The notes: generated by a model not told the origin, from the sequence alone. Positions 1-9,768 are shown, counted from the stretch's first letter. The stretch is 64,000 nt of DNA from VYFG01 sp965221795 (GCA_965221795.1 OZ244914.1:682001-746000), one strand, 5' to 3'. Numbers and translations are program-made.

Positions 1-1
1 C

Positions 2-232
2 GCCATATATAACCCGGATGACTACGGAGAAGCTCAGCAACTTGGTTATGCCCTGCGAAATGCTAAGAGTTATGGCGTTCACTATCAGAGTGTTAGAGAA
101 GAAGGTGAATGTTATGGCGTGATGCGTCCGAGAGCATTATCGGATGCCGTCCACTGGCGTTATTTGCGTTACCACTATGACCAGGGATCGATTGTCAAAG
201 TTGAATCCCTGGACGGGAGTGACAGGAGGTGA
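2..232 (+). CDS. RES-domain protein (C-terminal part)
   Basis: Open from the window edge to a TGA, 76 codons visible. The segment DPDDYGEAQQLGYALRNAK-type helix, then YGVHYQSVR, then GECYGVMRPRAL and a final strand matches the C-terminal half of RES proteins, which are NAD+-degrading toxins usually paired with an Xre/MbcA-type antitoxin. The antitoxin would lie upstream, outside the window. The stop overlaps the GTG start of the next ORF by four bases, so the two were probably translationally coupled. Family call from motif recognition only; the catalytic N-terminal half is not visible. Confidence 0.7.
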   Translation, partial: AIYNPDDYGEAQQLGYALRNAKSYGVHYQSVREEGECYGVMRPRALSDAVHWRYLRYHYDQGSIVKVESLDGSDRR

Positions 233-528
233 TGGCCATGCATAACGAACTGCTATGGATCTTTACTCAACTCCCCGACGATTACATTGTTATCGATACC
301 GAAACCACCGGGCTGCCGGATGAGAATGGCCTGCCTGATATTGTTACGTTGGGCATAACGGTCGTCCGGGGTCGGGAAATAGCAGAATCCATTGAGTTTG
401 AAATACGGCCGACGCGAGCAATTTCAGAAGAAGCGCAAACTGTACACGGCATTACCGATGAGCAAGCGGCCGCATTCGAAACCTTCGAATCACAGTGGAG
501 CCAGATTGCCGAATATTTGATGCTTTAA
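229..528 (+). pseudogene. DEDD 3'-5' exonuclease, truncated after motif ExoI
   Basis: Start by GTG at 229, overlapping the RES stop; ATG codons at 232 and 238 are alternatives. DTETTGLPDENG near residues 24-35 is the ExoI motif of DnaQ-like exonucleases, and the segment after it (EFEIRPTRAISEEAQTVHGI) fits the same fold. Only 99 codons remain, so ExoII and ExoIII with the remaining metal ligands are missing and the product should be inactive. The reading frame ends exactly where the oppositely oriented protease-like gene also ends, so the break is probably a recombination junction. Normal family members are about 170-250 residues. Confidence 0.65.
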
Positions 529-884
529 TCGGCATGGATATAATTTGGTATGTCCCCATCTATTACCCGGACAAACGGAAATACCACTTTGTTTGGAAGT
601 CCAACGGAAACAATATAGACAAGCGAATCCCTTGGCCCATTGACTGTATTTGAAATGGTTTTATCCTTTGCTACCAGACCAAGCCTATTGACAACTGTTT
701 GTGTAATTACAGAGCAAGACGCCTCTGTGTCCCAAATTGCAGTAAATTGGACCATTGCCTGATCAGGGCCAATTCGTTCCATTTCCGAAGGCTCGCATAT
801 ATGTATCTCGGTAGAAGGAACGTGCTGTATTCCAGGATAGTAGATTGTAAATGCATCCTGTTGAACATTTTTGTTTTTGGGCAT
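525..884 (-). CDS. retropepsin-like aspartic protease homologue, 3'-truncated
   Basis: Start chosen at the ATG at 884 because it overlaps the upstream stop as TAATG and has a GGGTCAGG-like ribosome site. The segment FTAIWDTEASCSVITQTVV followed by LGL resembles the flap-and-active-site region of bacterial retropepsin-like proteins, whose motif is D-T-G-A-S. Here the glycine is Glu (DTEAS), which is unusual and may abolish catalysis. The protein stops after about 120 residues, shortly after the second strand region, at the same junction that truncates the facing exonuclease. Probably a decayed gene. Confidence 0.55.
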   Translation of the reverse strand: MPKNKNVQQDAFTIYYPGIQHVPSTEIHICEPSEMERIGPDQAMVQFTAIWDTEASCSVITQTVVNRLGLVAKDKTISNTVNGPRDSLVYIVSVGLPNKVVFPFVRVIDGDIPNYIHAD

Positions 885-1047
885 TACCTGACCCTTGAAT
901 GAAATACAGGTTCTTTGTTTTTCTCTTCCGCAGCCGTTAGACACTGGCGCACTAAAAACGGTTTTTCCCCATATGCCGTTTTTCCGGCCATGTAAGCAGA
1001 CCCAATATCTTTGTGAAAGCCAATTACTTCGCCATTATAAATAATGA
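884..1047 (-). pseudogene. 3' fragment of a small gene paired with the retropepsin-like gene, cut by IS30
   Basis: About 54 codons remain, reading GVIIYNGEVIGFHKDIGS through to the TAA at 884, which overlaps the start of the protease-like gene. Upstream the frame runs straight into the IS30 terminus, so the N-terminal portion has been replaced. The fragment resembles short conserved proteins (DUF5678-like beta-alpha units with G-K-x-V-G-x-x-K-D) often encoded before retropepsin-like genes; that assignment is tentative. The two genes were most likely one operon. Confidence 0.45.
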
Positions 1048-2250
1048 CCCCGCTTCCACTCCGAAGTGCAACAGTCGCCGCGATCCCGGAATGAGGGCGT
1101 AGCCCGAAGGAAGGGATCGCGGCGGCGACCCGAAAATCCGCGCTGCGAACGCTGCTTTTCGGCCTCGGATGGCAGTAATCTCGACGGCCGGCGATCCTGA
1201 CAGAAGTCATCGGCCAAAGCCAGGGCGAAACCGGCACCATGAGGCCGAGAGAGGCCGCTCCGGTGGGTCACCGGACTGCCAGGAGGGCGATCGGGGGACC
1301 GCCGGCCGCGTCCGGGGGGAGCCAACCCACGGGCAAAGACCTCCGCCGGGGTGCGGTATCCCAGGACCTTCCGAGGCCGACGGTGGAGCCGGTCCTCCAC
1401 CGCCCGCACCTGCGCGGCAGTCACCTGGCGGAAGTCGGTCCCTTTCGGGAAGTACTGGCGTACCAGGCCGTTGGTATGCTCGTTCCGGCCCCGTTCCCAG
1501 GAATGGTAGGGGGTAGCGAAGGTAAAGCCCGCATCGAGCTTCGGTGCGATCTCCCGATGCCTCGCGAACTCCTTGCCGTGATCCGCCGTGCCGGTGTGGA
1601 CCTGGTCCCGGATCGGCCCCAGACGCCGGGTGAGCGCCACGGTCACTGCCGCCGCGGTCTTGCCTTCCACCCACTCCAGGAAGGGAAACTTCGAGCCCCG
1701 ATCCACGGCCGATACCCGCGCCCCCCGGGGTCTCGCGCCAAGGATCGTATCCAGCTCCCAATCGCCGATCCGGCTCTTCTCGGCCACCACTGAAGGCCGC
1801 TCCGCAAGGTCCACCCGATCAGGAATGTGGCCGCGTCCAGCATGCCGGCCGCCGCGCCCGTTCGGCTTCTTGCCCCGACGCCGCCGGCACCGGTACCGCG
1901 TCCCTCCCGCCTGTCGGTCAGCCCGCACATACTGGTAGATCCACTCTTTCCCCGCCATCACCTCGCCCGGCTGCCGGTACCGGCCCGCGATCTGCTCCGG
2001 GCTCCCGCCTTCCTGCCGCCGGTCCTCGACCACCGCCCAGCGCTCGGGGGTCCTCTTCCGGGGCCCCGCCGACGCTTCCTGGCGACGGGCCGTAGCCTTG
2101 CCGTCAGCTTGCTGGTGACGGTCGCCGCGTTGCCCACGGTGGCGCGAGGTCTCGCGCGAGATCGTCGCAGGATCCCGTCCGAGATCGCGGGCCATCTCCC
2201 GTTTCGACACCCCCCTGTACAACCGGGCGTGAGTGGTAACCTACGGGCAT
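1035..2250 (-). pseudogene. IS30-family transposase, copy A (N-terminal deletion)
   Basis: Nearly the whole transposase is open: an N-terminal HTH (SKREMARDLGRDPATISRE), then the DDE core with WELDTILGA, a D in TADHGKEF and the E in RNEHTNGLVRQYF. Compared with the intact copy at 55071, about 30 bases just after the ATG at 2250 (the TPAERCQIH region) are missing and the frame is shifted, so the normal start no longer leads into the HTH. At the 3' end the frame runs through the usual stop and out across the inverted repeat to 1035. Translation might begin internally, but the gene is best regarded as damaged. Confidence 0.75.
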
Positions 2251-2369
2251 GACCGTTCTCCGTTCGTGATCAACCGAGATGGTTGACCATCCTCTGGCCC
2301 ACCGCAAGCGGCTTTTCAGCTCACCAGCCAGCGGCTTACAGGGTGTTGCACTTCACACTGGAAAAGGGG
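1048..2369 (-). mobile_element. IS30-family element, copy A
   Basis: Bounded by imperfect inverted repeats of about 24 bp: CCCCGCTTCCACTCCGAAG at the left and, reversed, CCCCTTTTCCAGTGTGAAG at the right, both continuing into TGCAAC. Length about 1.32 kb. A GC-rich hairpin (about 1077-1135) lies just inside the left end, as in the other copies in this window. The element interrupts an IS1634-like transposase on its right and a small unknown gene on its left, so it is a nested insertion. Confidence 0.8.
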
Positions 2370-3251
2370 TATATAATTCCCAAAGACTTCATACGTGACC
2401 GGCAACCCGTCGCGAGTTACTACCAGGGCCAGCAACACCTGCACTTCACCGGCCTTGCCGTCCTTGCTATATCCGAACTGGCGCAGGGCATCCTCTTCTG
2501 CCGACTCGAAGTACAGGGTAGTACCGTCAAAGAACAACACCTCAAGAGGTGGGGCGAGGAACTGCGTGGCGGCCTCGGCGACCCGTTTCTGAATGCGTCC
2601 GATGACGTGATCATCGAGATGATCCATCATCCGGTAGACCTTCTCCAGCGGAAGGTCGATGCCGAAATGGGTCGACCGATCACGGACCCTGGCGCGTTGG
2701 CTCTGCGGACGGGCAATGCGGGCCAAGGTCAGGTGGACCAAGGCTCGGTTCGGTGCTCGGTAGCGGCTCCTGGGTAGCAGGCGGTCGAAGCCCAGTAACT
2801 GGTACATACGGTCATAGACCTCATGAATGCCGGTGATCCAGCGTTCCTGTTCACGGAGTTAGCGCAGGTCGACCGGGGTCGGGGCCAGTTCCGCTGCGGT
2901 CGGCTCGCCCTCGGCGGCCAGGGGTGCCATGGGCGGTTCCATCCCGGGGATGGATGGCTGTTTGTGGTGCATCAGTTCGTATTTGACCTGCTCGGCCAAC
3001 CGTTTCAGGGTGGCCAGTTCCTCATCGTTCTGGGCAATGCCGACGTGGCGGAAGATGCGCTGCCAGGGCCAGCGGGCTCCGGGCTCGCGGACCGACTCGA
3101 CGATCTGTACGGACTGGCGGGGGAATTGGGGGATGGATTTACCCGCCCTTTCATTCAGGCACCGACACCAAAAGGGAAATGGGACTTCAGCCAGTCCCTT
3201 CGTGTACATTCCCGGTTGAATGCAATGCGGGTCGGGGGTGAAGAAAGTCAT
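2370..3251 (-). pseudogene. IS1634-family transposase, N-terminal two thirds, interrupted
   Basis: Begins MTFFTPDPHCIQPGM at 3251. It keeps the N-terminal region with SVREPGARW and the block reading FDGTTLYFESAEEDALRQ, then YSKDGKAGEVQVLLALVVT and GLPVTYEVFGN, typical of IS1634 transposases. There is one in-frame TAA at about 2859. At 2370, directly after YEVFGN, the frame meets the IS30 terminus and the remaining catalytic part is absent. The gene is therefore dead by both a nonsense mutation and an insertion/deletion. No C-terminal remainder was found on the other side of the IS30. Confidence 0.75.
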
Positions 3252-3288
3252 GGATAGACCGTAGTCCGACTACAGTTTGGCACCGCTG

Positions 3289-3855
3289 TCAAATCTTGGG
3301 GAGGGTAACGCCGGTTTGTCCCTGATACTTGCCGCCCCGGTCGCGATACGAAACTTCACACCCCTCATCCGACTCAAAAAACAACACCTGGGCCACCCCT
3401 TCATTGGCATAGATCCTGGCCGGCAGCGGTGTGGTATTGGAAAACTCGAGAGTGACGTATCCTTCCCACTCCGGCTCAAACGGTGTTACGTTGACAATAA
3501 TCCCACAGCGGGCATAGGTGCTCTTTCCGAGACAGATCGTCAGTACATTCCGGGGGATACGGAAATACTCCACCGTCCGAGCCAGCGCAAAGGAATTGGG
3601 TGGAATGATACAAACATCCCCGGTGAAATCGACAAAACTGTTGGCATCGAATGCCTTCGGATCCACTACCGCCGAATTGATATTGGTGAAAATCTTGAAT
3701 TCACTGGAACAGCGGATGTCATAACCGTAACTGGAAGTCCCCCACGAGACCACTTTCTTGCCATCGCGCTCCCTGATTTGTCGTGACTCGAAAGGCTCAA
3801 TCATACCAGTCGTCTCCGCCATGCGACGGATCCATCGATCTGATTTGATCGTCAT
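3289..3855 (-). CDS. dcd: dCTP deaminase
   Basis: 188 residues, slightly shorter than the E. coli enzyme. Deaminates dCTP to dUTP, supplying dUMP for thymidylate synthesis in the cytoplasm; homotrimer of the dUTPase fold. Visible signatures are WGTSSYGYDIR near residues 38-48, the GKSTYARCG segment and the FEPEWEGYVTLEFSN block with the catalytic Glu. The start overlaps the apbC stop by one base (TGATG), so the two genes are translationally coupled. Intact. Confidence 0.95.
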   Translation of the reverse strand: MTIKSDRWIRRMAETTGMIEPFESRQIRERDGKKVVSWGTSSYGYDIRCSSEFKIFTNINSAVVDPKAFDANSFVDFTGDVCIIPPNSFALARTVEYFRIPRNVLTICLGKSTYARCGIIVNVTPFEPEWEGYVTLEFSNTTPLPARIYANEGVAQVLFFESDEGCEVSYRDRGGKYQGQTGVTLPKI

Positions 3856-4928
3856 CAGTTCTGTTGGATCACAATGTTGGGGAATTTGGCACTGTAGTCC
3901 TTATTGCGCATCGCCAGCCGGGCAGCGGCTGTTCTGGCAATCGACCGGTATCGGTGCGCAATTGGTCCATCCGGGTCAGAAACAACTGTAGGACTGCCAC
4001 CATCCGCACCCTCCCGGATTTGAATATCCAATGGAACATCACCCAGCAGAACCGTACCGTAATCACTGGCCATTGCGCCCCCGCCACCCGCACCAAAAAT
4101 ATGCTCTTCATGACCGCACTGGCTGCAGACATGCGTACTCATGTTCTCCACAACTCCCAAGACCGGTATTTCCACCTTGTCAAACATCTTATAGGCCTTG
4201 CGGGCATCCAGCAATGCGATATCCTGTGGCGTGGTGACAATAATGGAACCCGAGACCGGCACTTTCTGTGCCAGCGTCAATTGTATGTCGCCGGTACCGG
4301 GCGGCATGTCCACCACCAGGTAATCCAGATTGTCCCATTGGGTATCTTTCAGTAATTGTTCCATGGCTTGGGTGACCATGGGTCCGCGCCAGATCATGGG
4401 GGATTCCTCGTCCACCAGGAATCCGATGGACATGGCTTGCAGGTCATAGCCTTTCATTGGCTCCAGAGTCCGGCCATCCTTGGAAGTCGGCTTGCCCGCA
4501 ATGCCCAGCATACGAGGTTGACTGGGTCCGTATATGTCCGCATCCAGCACTCCCACTCGGGCACCCTCTGCAGATAATGCCAAGGCCAGGTTGACTGCCA
4601 GCGTGGATTTGCCGACCCCTCCCTTTCCAGAAGCAACGGCAATGATATTCTTGACGCCTGTCAACGGTTTCACTCCTTCCTGCACTTGATGCGAGACCAC
4701 ATTGGAGGTGACGTGGACCTCGGCTCCTGGAATGGCATCCTGGATCAAACGGACCATGTCCGGCTCGAAACTTCTGGCAGGATATCCGAGTACTACTTGA
4801 ACCCGGGGAGTTCCCGATTCCACTGAAATCTCATCAATGCTTTTGGACGAAACCAGATCTTTTCCCGTATGAGGGTCGATGACCTGTTTCAAGCCGTTCT
4901 CTACTTCCTCTCGTGTCATGCTCGGCAT
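3855..4928 (-). CDS. apbC: ApbC/Mrp-type Fe-S cluster carrier ATPase
   Basis: 357 residues. The N-terminal 90 residues form a MIP18/DUF59-like domain. The central ParA/MinD-type NTPase carries the deviant P-loop SGKGGVGKSTLAVNLALALS (about residue 105-125) and switch region VVDMPPGTGD. Near residue 280 VCSQCGHEEH gives the C-x-x-C that binds the bridging Fe-S cluster in the homodimer. It delivers Fe-S clusters to apoproteins in the cytoplasm. The order apbC-dcd on one strand with divergent metG is common in gammaproteobacteria. Confidence 0.93.
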   Translation of the reverse strand: MPSMTREEVENGLKQVIDPHTGKDLVSSKSIDEISVESGTPRVQVVLGYPARSFEPDMVRLIQDAIPGAEVHVTSNVVSHQVQEGVKPLTGVKNIIAVASGKGGVGKSTLAVNLALALSAEGARVGVLDADIYGPSQPRMLGIAGKPTSKDGRTLEPMKGYDLQAMSIGFLVDEESPMIWRGPMVTQAMEQLLKDTQWDNLDYLVVDMPPGTGDIQLTLAQKVPVSGSIIVTTPQDIALLDARKAYKMFDKVEIPVLGVVENMSTHVCSQCGHEEHIFGAGGGGAMASDYGTVLLGDVPLDIQIREGADGGSPTVVSDPDGPIAHRYRSIARTAAARLAMRNKDYSAKFPNIVIQQN

Positions 4929-5115
4929 AATCGATTACCTGAAAATATGATCGGGAATGCAATGTATCGCAAGACCGGAAGCTCGGCTTGCTCGGCTAAC
5001 GGAACTGCACACAATCGGCCCATCGAACGGTCGTACAGCGACCATTTTCGGGAACCAGCACAGGTTCCACTCAAGTACACACCCCCCTGCCATTGGTGAA
5101 TTCACCGGTCAGGGA

Positions 5116-5142
5116 TTGTAACGGCAAGCCAGCGAGTATAAT
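5116..5142 (+). promoter_or_regulatory. putative sigma-70 promoter of metG
   Basis: TATAAT at 5137-5142 with a weak TTGTAA about 15 bases upstream, roughly 60 bases before the metG ATG. The 275-base divergent region 4929-5203 between apbC and metG shows no gene. The perfect -10 hexamer is the main support. Confidence 0.5.
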
Positions 5143-5203
5143 AGCCAGTCTTTGCAACGGACGATGACTTCAGTAGGCCAGTACGCCATTCCGCACCCCC
5201 GTA

Positions 5204-7231
5204 ATGCCTGAAAAAATCAGAAAACTGCTGGTAACCAGCGCACTGCCTTACGCCAACGGGCCGATCCATCTCGGCCACCTGGTGGAATATATTCAAACCG
5301 ACATTTGGGTTCGTTTCCAGAAGTTGCAAGGCAATGAGTGTTGGTATGTCTGTGCCGACGACGCACATGGCACACCCATTATGCTCCGCGCGGAGGCAGA
5401 AGGGGTTACCCCGGAAGAATTGATTGCACGGGTTCACCAGGAACACTCGCGGGATTTCGCCACCTTCCTGGTCGATTTTGACAATTTCTACAGTACACAT
5501 TCCGCAGAAAATCGAGCACTGTCAGAGCAAATCTTCCAGCGCCTGGATACAGCCGGTCATATTATGAGGCGCACCATCAAGCAACTCTACGACCCCGAAA
5601 AGGGCATGTTTCTTCCCGACCGGTTCGTCCGGGGCACCTGCCCACATTGCCATGCAGAAAATCAGTATGGGGACAATTGTGAGGTATGTGGCAGTACCTA
5701 TGACCCTACGGAACTGATTGATCCCTATTCGGTGGTCTCCGGTGCCGTCCCGGTAGAGAGGGATTCGGAACAATTGTTTTTCAAGGTGGAAGACTTCCGC
5801 GACTTTCTGTCGCAATGGCTGGACCAAGAATGTACCCAAATCGAAATCGCCAACAAGCAACGAGAGCTGTTTGCAACCGAACTGTTCCAGTGGGACATTT
5901 CACGAAACGCTCCCTATTGGGGCTTTGAGATCCCGGGGGAACAAGACAAGTTCTTCTATGTCTGGATGGAAGCGCCGATCGGCTATCTTGCCAGCTTCCA
6001 AAACCTGTGTAACCGGGAAGGCATCGATTTTGATGAATTCCTGAAGCCGGACAGTGAAACCGAAATGATTCACTTTATTGGCAAGGATATCGCCCGGTTC
6101 CATACCCTGTTCTGGCCCGCTGAACTGAAGGGGGCCGGGTTCCGCCCGCCCAGTGCCGTCTGGTGCCATGGCTTTCTGACTGTGGATGGCCAGAAAATGT
6201 CCAAGTCCCGGGGCACATTCATTATGGCAGAAACGTATGCCAGACATCTCAATCCGGAGTATCTGCGCTATTACTTTGCGGCCAAGCTCGACAACCATAT
6301 TGATGACATTGATCTCAATCTGCAAGACTTTCGCAGCCGGGTTAACTCCGACCTGGTAGGCAAGCTGATCAATATTGCCAGCCGCTGCGCCGGATTTATC
6401 GGCAAGGGATTCGGTGGTCGACTATCGACCACACTGCCGGAGCCAACCATGTATGAAATCTTCGTGGCTGCCTTGGACCCTGTTGCCGATGATTATGAAA
6501 ACCGGCGCTACAGCAAAGCCATGCGGGAGATCATGGCGCTTGCCGACCAAGCGAACCAGTACATCAATGCGGCCAAGCCATGGGTATTGATGAAGGAAGA
6601 GGCCCGAAAACCCGAAGTCCAGAAGATCTGTACACAGGGACTGAACCTGTTTCGGGTGCTCATCGGCATGCTCAAGCCCGTGCTGCCAATCACAGCAGAG
6701 CGAGCCGAACAATTCCTCAATATAGAGTCCATGTCATGGGACTCGCTCCGGGAGCCCCTGCTCGGTCACTCCATTAACCACTTCCAGCCCCTGCTAACCC
6801 GTATCGAAGAAAAACAGGTCGATGCCATGATTGACGAAACCCGTACACTGCTGGCCCAAGACGGGAAACCCACCACAGGCCCCCTTGCTGATGATCCTCT
6901 GGCTGCAGAGATCAGCATGGATGACTTTGCCCGAATCGATCTTCGGGTTGCACGCATCATGGCGGCAGACACTGTGGACGGATCGGACAAGCTGCTCCGA
7001 TTGACCCTTGATCTCGGCAGTGAACAGCGCAACGTATTCGCCGGCATTCAGTCTGCTTATCAACCCGATGAACTGGAAGGACGCCATGTCGTCATGGTCG
7101 CCAATCTTGCCCCCCGAAAGATGCGCTTCGGCGTGTCGGAGGGCATGGTGCTTGCGGCCGGCTCAGGAAACTCGGAGTTGTTCGTGCTCTCGCCAGATGA
7201 GGGGGCATCTGCCGGCCAGCGGATTCGATGA
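5204..7231 (+). CDS. metG: methionyl-tRNA synthetase
   Basis: 675 residues, class I synthetase that charges tRNA-Met. HLGH at residues 22-25 is the HIGH motif. A zinc knuckle follows (CPHCHAENQYGDNCEVCG, about 145-162), and KMSKS lies near 330-334. An anticodon-binding helical domain follows. The last 100 residues (from DFARIDLRVARI) form the EMAP/Trbp111-type OB-fold that makes the enzyme dimeric. Full length and intact. The surrounding genes are single units rather than one operon. Confidence 0.97.
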   Translation: MPEKIRKLLVTSALPYANGPIHLGHLVEYIQTDIWVRFQKLQGNECWYVCADDAHGTPIMLRAEAEGVTPEELIARVHQEHSRDFATFLVDFDNFYSTHSAENRALSEQIFQRLDTAGHIMRRTIKQLYDPEKGMFLPDRFVRGTCPHCHAENQYGDNCEVCGSTYDPTELIDPYSVVSGAVPVERDSEQLFFKVEDFRDFLSQWLDQECTQIEIANKQRELFATELFQWDISRNAPYWGFEIPGEQDKFFYVWMEAPIGYLASFQNLCNREGIDFDEFLKPDSETEMIHFIGKDIARFHTLFWPAELKGAGFRPPSAVWCHGFLTVDGQKMSKSRGTFIMAETYARHLNPEYLRYYFAAKLDNHIDDIDLNLQDFRSRVNSDLVGKLINIASRCAGFIGKGFGGRLSTTLPEPTMYEIFVAALDPVADDYENRRYSKAMREIMALADQANQYINAAKPWVLMKEEARKPEVQKICTQGLNLFRVLIGMLKPVLPITAERAEQFLNIESMSWDSLREPLLGHSINHFQPLLTRIEEKQVDAMIDETRTLLAQDGKPTTGPLADDPLAAEISMDDFARIDLRVARIMAADTVDGSDKLLRLTLDLGSEQRNVFAGIQSAYQPDELEGRHVVMVANLAPRKMRFGVSEGMVLAAGSGNSELFVLSPDEGASAGQRIR

Positions 7232-7400
7232 TTCCGCAGGAATCGGGTTCAACTATAATCCCCATCAAAACCGGTCAACGTGTCGACCGGAACACCATCA
7301 GCAATGCTGTAATATAGCCCCCCGGTATGGGGTAACCGTGTACCACAGCCACCACATCACGAATGGAGATGCATTATCCCGGATATTACTGGGCACTTTC

Positions 7401-8090
7401 TCAGCGGTCCGTCAATTGGGTGGCGAGCAACTGGTACTGCCGGCGGAAAAGCCACAAATGCCACTGCTTCCCACCCAGCTGATGCCAGAGAAAAGCCGCA
7501 CGGATTCCCGCAAAAAGCGCCGTCCGAACCCGGTTGGCGATCAAAGGATTGGAGAGTCGATTCTGATTCCCATGCACCACGATTCTGGGCTTCAGAATAC
7601 TGATACTGCGCGTGTATAATTCTGCCAGCGACTGATACAGGTATTCAGTCCGGTCCTCATCCTCTGTATCCCATTCCCCGTCCTCAGGAAACTCCTGCTT
7701 CAACTCCTCGAGTCGACTATGAATGATTTCCATGATGTGCATCTTGCCGGGTATTTGCGCTGCATGGTAATTCATGCCAAAGACATACACCCGAAGTAAT
7801 CGGGTTCTCGACCCGGAGTGAACTCCCAGCATCTGCCGAACGAGTTGACATCCCAGATAAGGCTCGTTGGGACCAAACACTTCCTCCACACTATTGGCAT
7901 CCAACCTGAGGATGCTCGAAGCGGAGTCGCGCAATGCGGTTTCCGAATGGGCATCCTGAGTCGCCAGCTGATGCACAAGACTGGCTGCCTGGTAGATTCC
8001 AGCCAAGGACCGCACCTGGTCTGAAGTTGGAGTCGAAAACATCTCTCGGATGGCAAGGTGGTTATCATGCAGAATCCCCATCTCGTTCAA
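7401..8090 (-). CDS. hflD: HflD-family lysogenization/inner-membrane-associated protein
   Basis: 229 residues, a little longer than E. coli HflD. SDQVRSLAGIYQAASLVHQLA near the N-terminus and the C-terminal block RIVVHGNQNRL, then ALFAGIRAAFLWHQLGGK, are hallmarks of the HflD/YcfC family. In E. coli HflD is a membrane-associated protein that binds the phage lambda CII activator. Normally it lies between mnmA and purB; here it stands alone next to metG. The start could also lie slightly downstream at an internal Met (MGILHDN). Confidence 0.85.
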   Translation of the reverse strand: MNEMGILHDNHLAIREMFSTPTSDQVRSLAGIYQAASLVHQLATQDAHSETALRDSASSILRLDANSVEEVFGPNEPYLGCQLVRQMLGVHSGSRTRLLRVYVFGMNYHAAQIPGKMHIMEIIHSRLEELKQEFPEDGEWDTEDEDRTEYLYQSLAELYTRSISILKPRIVVHGNQNRLSNPLIANRVRTALFAGIRAAFLWHQLGGKQWHLWLFRRQYQLLATQLTDR

Positions 8091-8212
8091 CGAAGTGAGG
8101 GAGATATCGGCCTACTTGACGTCAATTCCATCAAAATCAACCAACTAACGCAAGACCGGATGACGACTCTCGACTCGGTGTCAGGGGTCGGCAATCCAGA
8201 GCACCCCCGAAT

Positions 8213-8731
8213 CTACTCCAACACCAGACGACTGCGCTCGGTACGGATTCCCCATTGGGACAAGAATCCTTCCGGTGCTTCCAGGGCGTACTGGAATTCA
8301 ACCCCCGGACCATAAAGAGGCTGGTGGTCTTCGGTATAGGGTTGCATCCGCTGTACCCCCACCACCTTCCCATACGCATCAAAAAACGCGATGTCCAGCG
8401 GGGCCCGCACATTAGCCATGTGGAAACTGGTTCGAATCGGCTGCGGAAAACGGAATAAAATCAGCGTATGCTGAATCACTTCCGGACAAATATACTGGAA
8501 GCCGCTGGCGCGTTCCATCGGATCATCGGCTACCCGAACAGACAGCGACCGGCTTTGGCCGCGGTCATTGACCAGACGGATGATTTCCTGATGCATCGAG
8601 TCGACCCCTGCCGTGGAGGTCACACAGTCTTTCGCAAGAAGCGTCATGGGAAGAGTGCATGCAATCCATGCAGGCAACAGGGCCAAGCCCGCCGCAAGCC
8701 GGCATCTTCTCATTGCAGGCGCATTTTTCAT
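8213..8731 (-). CDS. exported DUF192-family protein
   Basis: Start chosen at the ATG at 8731 (MKNAP; MRRC six codons later is an alternative) because both lead into a signal peptide (RRCRLAAGLALLPAWIACTL). The mature part contains VRVADDPMERASGFQY, a MANVRAPLDIAFFDAYGKVV strand pair and ERSRLVLE at the end, the DUF192 signature. Members are periplasmic or surface proteins of unknown function. Monocistronic here. Confidence 0.8.
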   Translation of the reverse strand: MKNAPAMRRCRLAAGLALLPAWIACTLPMTLLAKDCVTSTAGVDSMHQEIIRLVNDRGQSRSLSVRVADDPMERASGFQYICPEVIQHTLILFRFPQPIRTSFHMANVRAPLDIAFFDAYGKVVGVQRMQPYTEDHQPLYGPGVEFQYALEAPEGFLSQWGIRTERSRLVLE

Positions 8732-9185
8732 CTCGACTGACGGAATACTGAACGGAGATATTGTATAGGATTGATCCCACCTCGCAATGACCGATGTCGG
8801 CAATCTCCATGCAACCTCCTGCTGGCCATGCTGAATAGCTCTTGACGTTGACGGCAGCACAGAACTGGAATGGGCTTGCGAGATGCAGTCCCGTACTTCC
8901 CTTTTCCGAGGCCCGCACAAAGCGGGCATCCGACGAATGGTCGAACATGACCATTACGGTCAAGGATGATCATGACGGACGCAAGCGACAGAAGTGCGAC
9001 AGTCGAATCGGCGTGACCAGCATTTGCTACTATGCTGAAAGCGCAGCACCTACGGGACTTGGCTCTATGAGCCATGCCTGCGATGGGGATTTCGGAGCGA
9101 GTGAAAGGTCTCTGTTGGGGAATTTCGGGAAATAATAGAACTGCAGGGTCAGCATTACATAATTGTTGAAGGGAATTATATCTAA
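8732..9185. other. 450 bases without a convincing gene
   Basis: Open frames on both strands look like shadows without recognisable domains. The right end, GGGAATTATATCTAACCCC at 9173-9190, resembles the sequence on which IS30 copy A also abuts. Confidence 0.4.
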
Positions 9186-9768
9186 CCCCCTTTCCAGTGT
9201 GAAGTGCAACACCCCCGAAGCCGCTGGCCTGCGAGTTGAAAAGCTTGCGGTGGACCAGATGATGGTCAACCATCTCTGTTTATCGCCAACGGAGGATTGC
9301 CATGCCCGTAGGCTACCATCACCTGACCCATGCCGAACGATGCCAGATTCACGCCCTTTTGCATAGGGGGGTTGTCGAAACGGGAGATGGCCCGCGATCT
9401 GGGAAGGGATCCCGCGACGATCTCGCGCCACCATGGGCAGCGAAGCTAACGTCACCAGCAGGCCGACCGCCAGGCCACGGTCCGCCGTCAGGAAGCGTCG
9501 GCGGTGCCCCGGAAGAGGACGTCCGAGCGTTGGGCGGTCGCGGAAGAACGGTTGCAGGAAGGCTGGAGCCCGGAACTGATCGCCGGCCGGTACCGGCAGC
9601 AGGGCGAGGTGATGGCGGGGAAAGAGTGGATCTACCCGCACGTGCGGGCCGACCGGCCGGCCGGAGGGACCCTGCACTGGTGCCTGCGACGTCGAGGGAA
9701 GAAGCCGAACGAGCGCGGGGGGCGTCCTGCGGGTCGTGGTCACATTGCCGATCTGGTGGACCCTGCCT
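9186..9768 (+). mobile_element. IS30 remnant, copy B (5' half, frameshifted)
   Basis: Left inverted repeat CCCCCTTTCCAGTGTGAAG at 9186, then the leader and ATG at 9302 (MPVGYHHLTHAERCQIHALL). The frame breaks after about 23 codons and is regained at about 9504 (MPRKRTSERWAVAEERL), reading to GRGHIADLVDPAC. The catalytic core is absent: at about 9769 the element is cut by the terminus of an IS4-type fragment. Non-functional. Confidence 0.8.
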
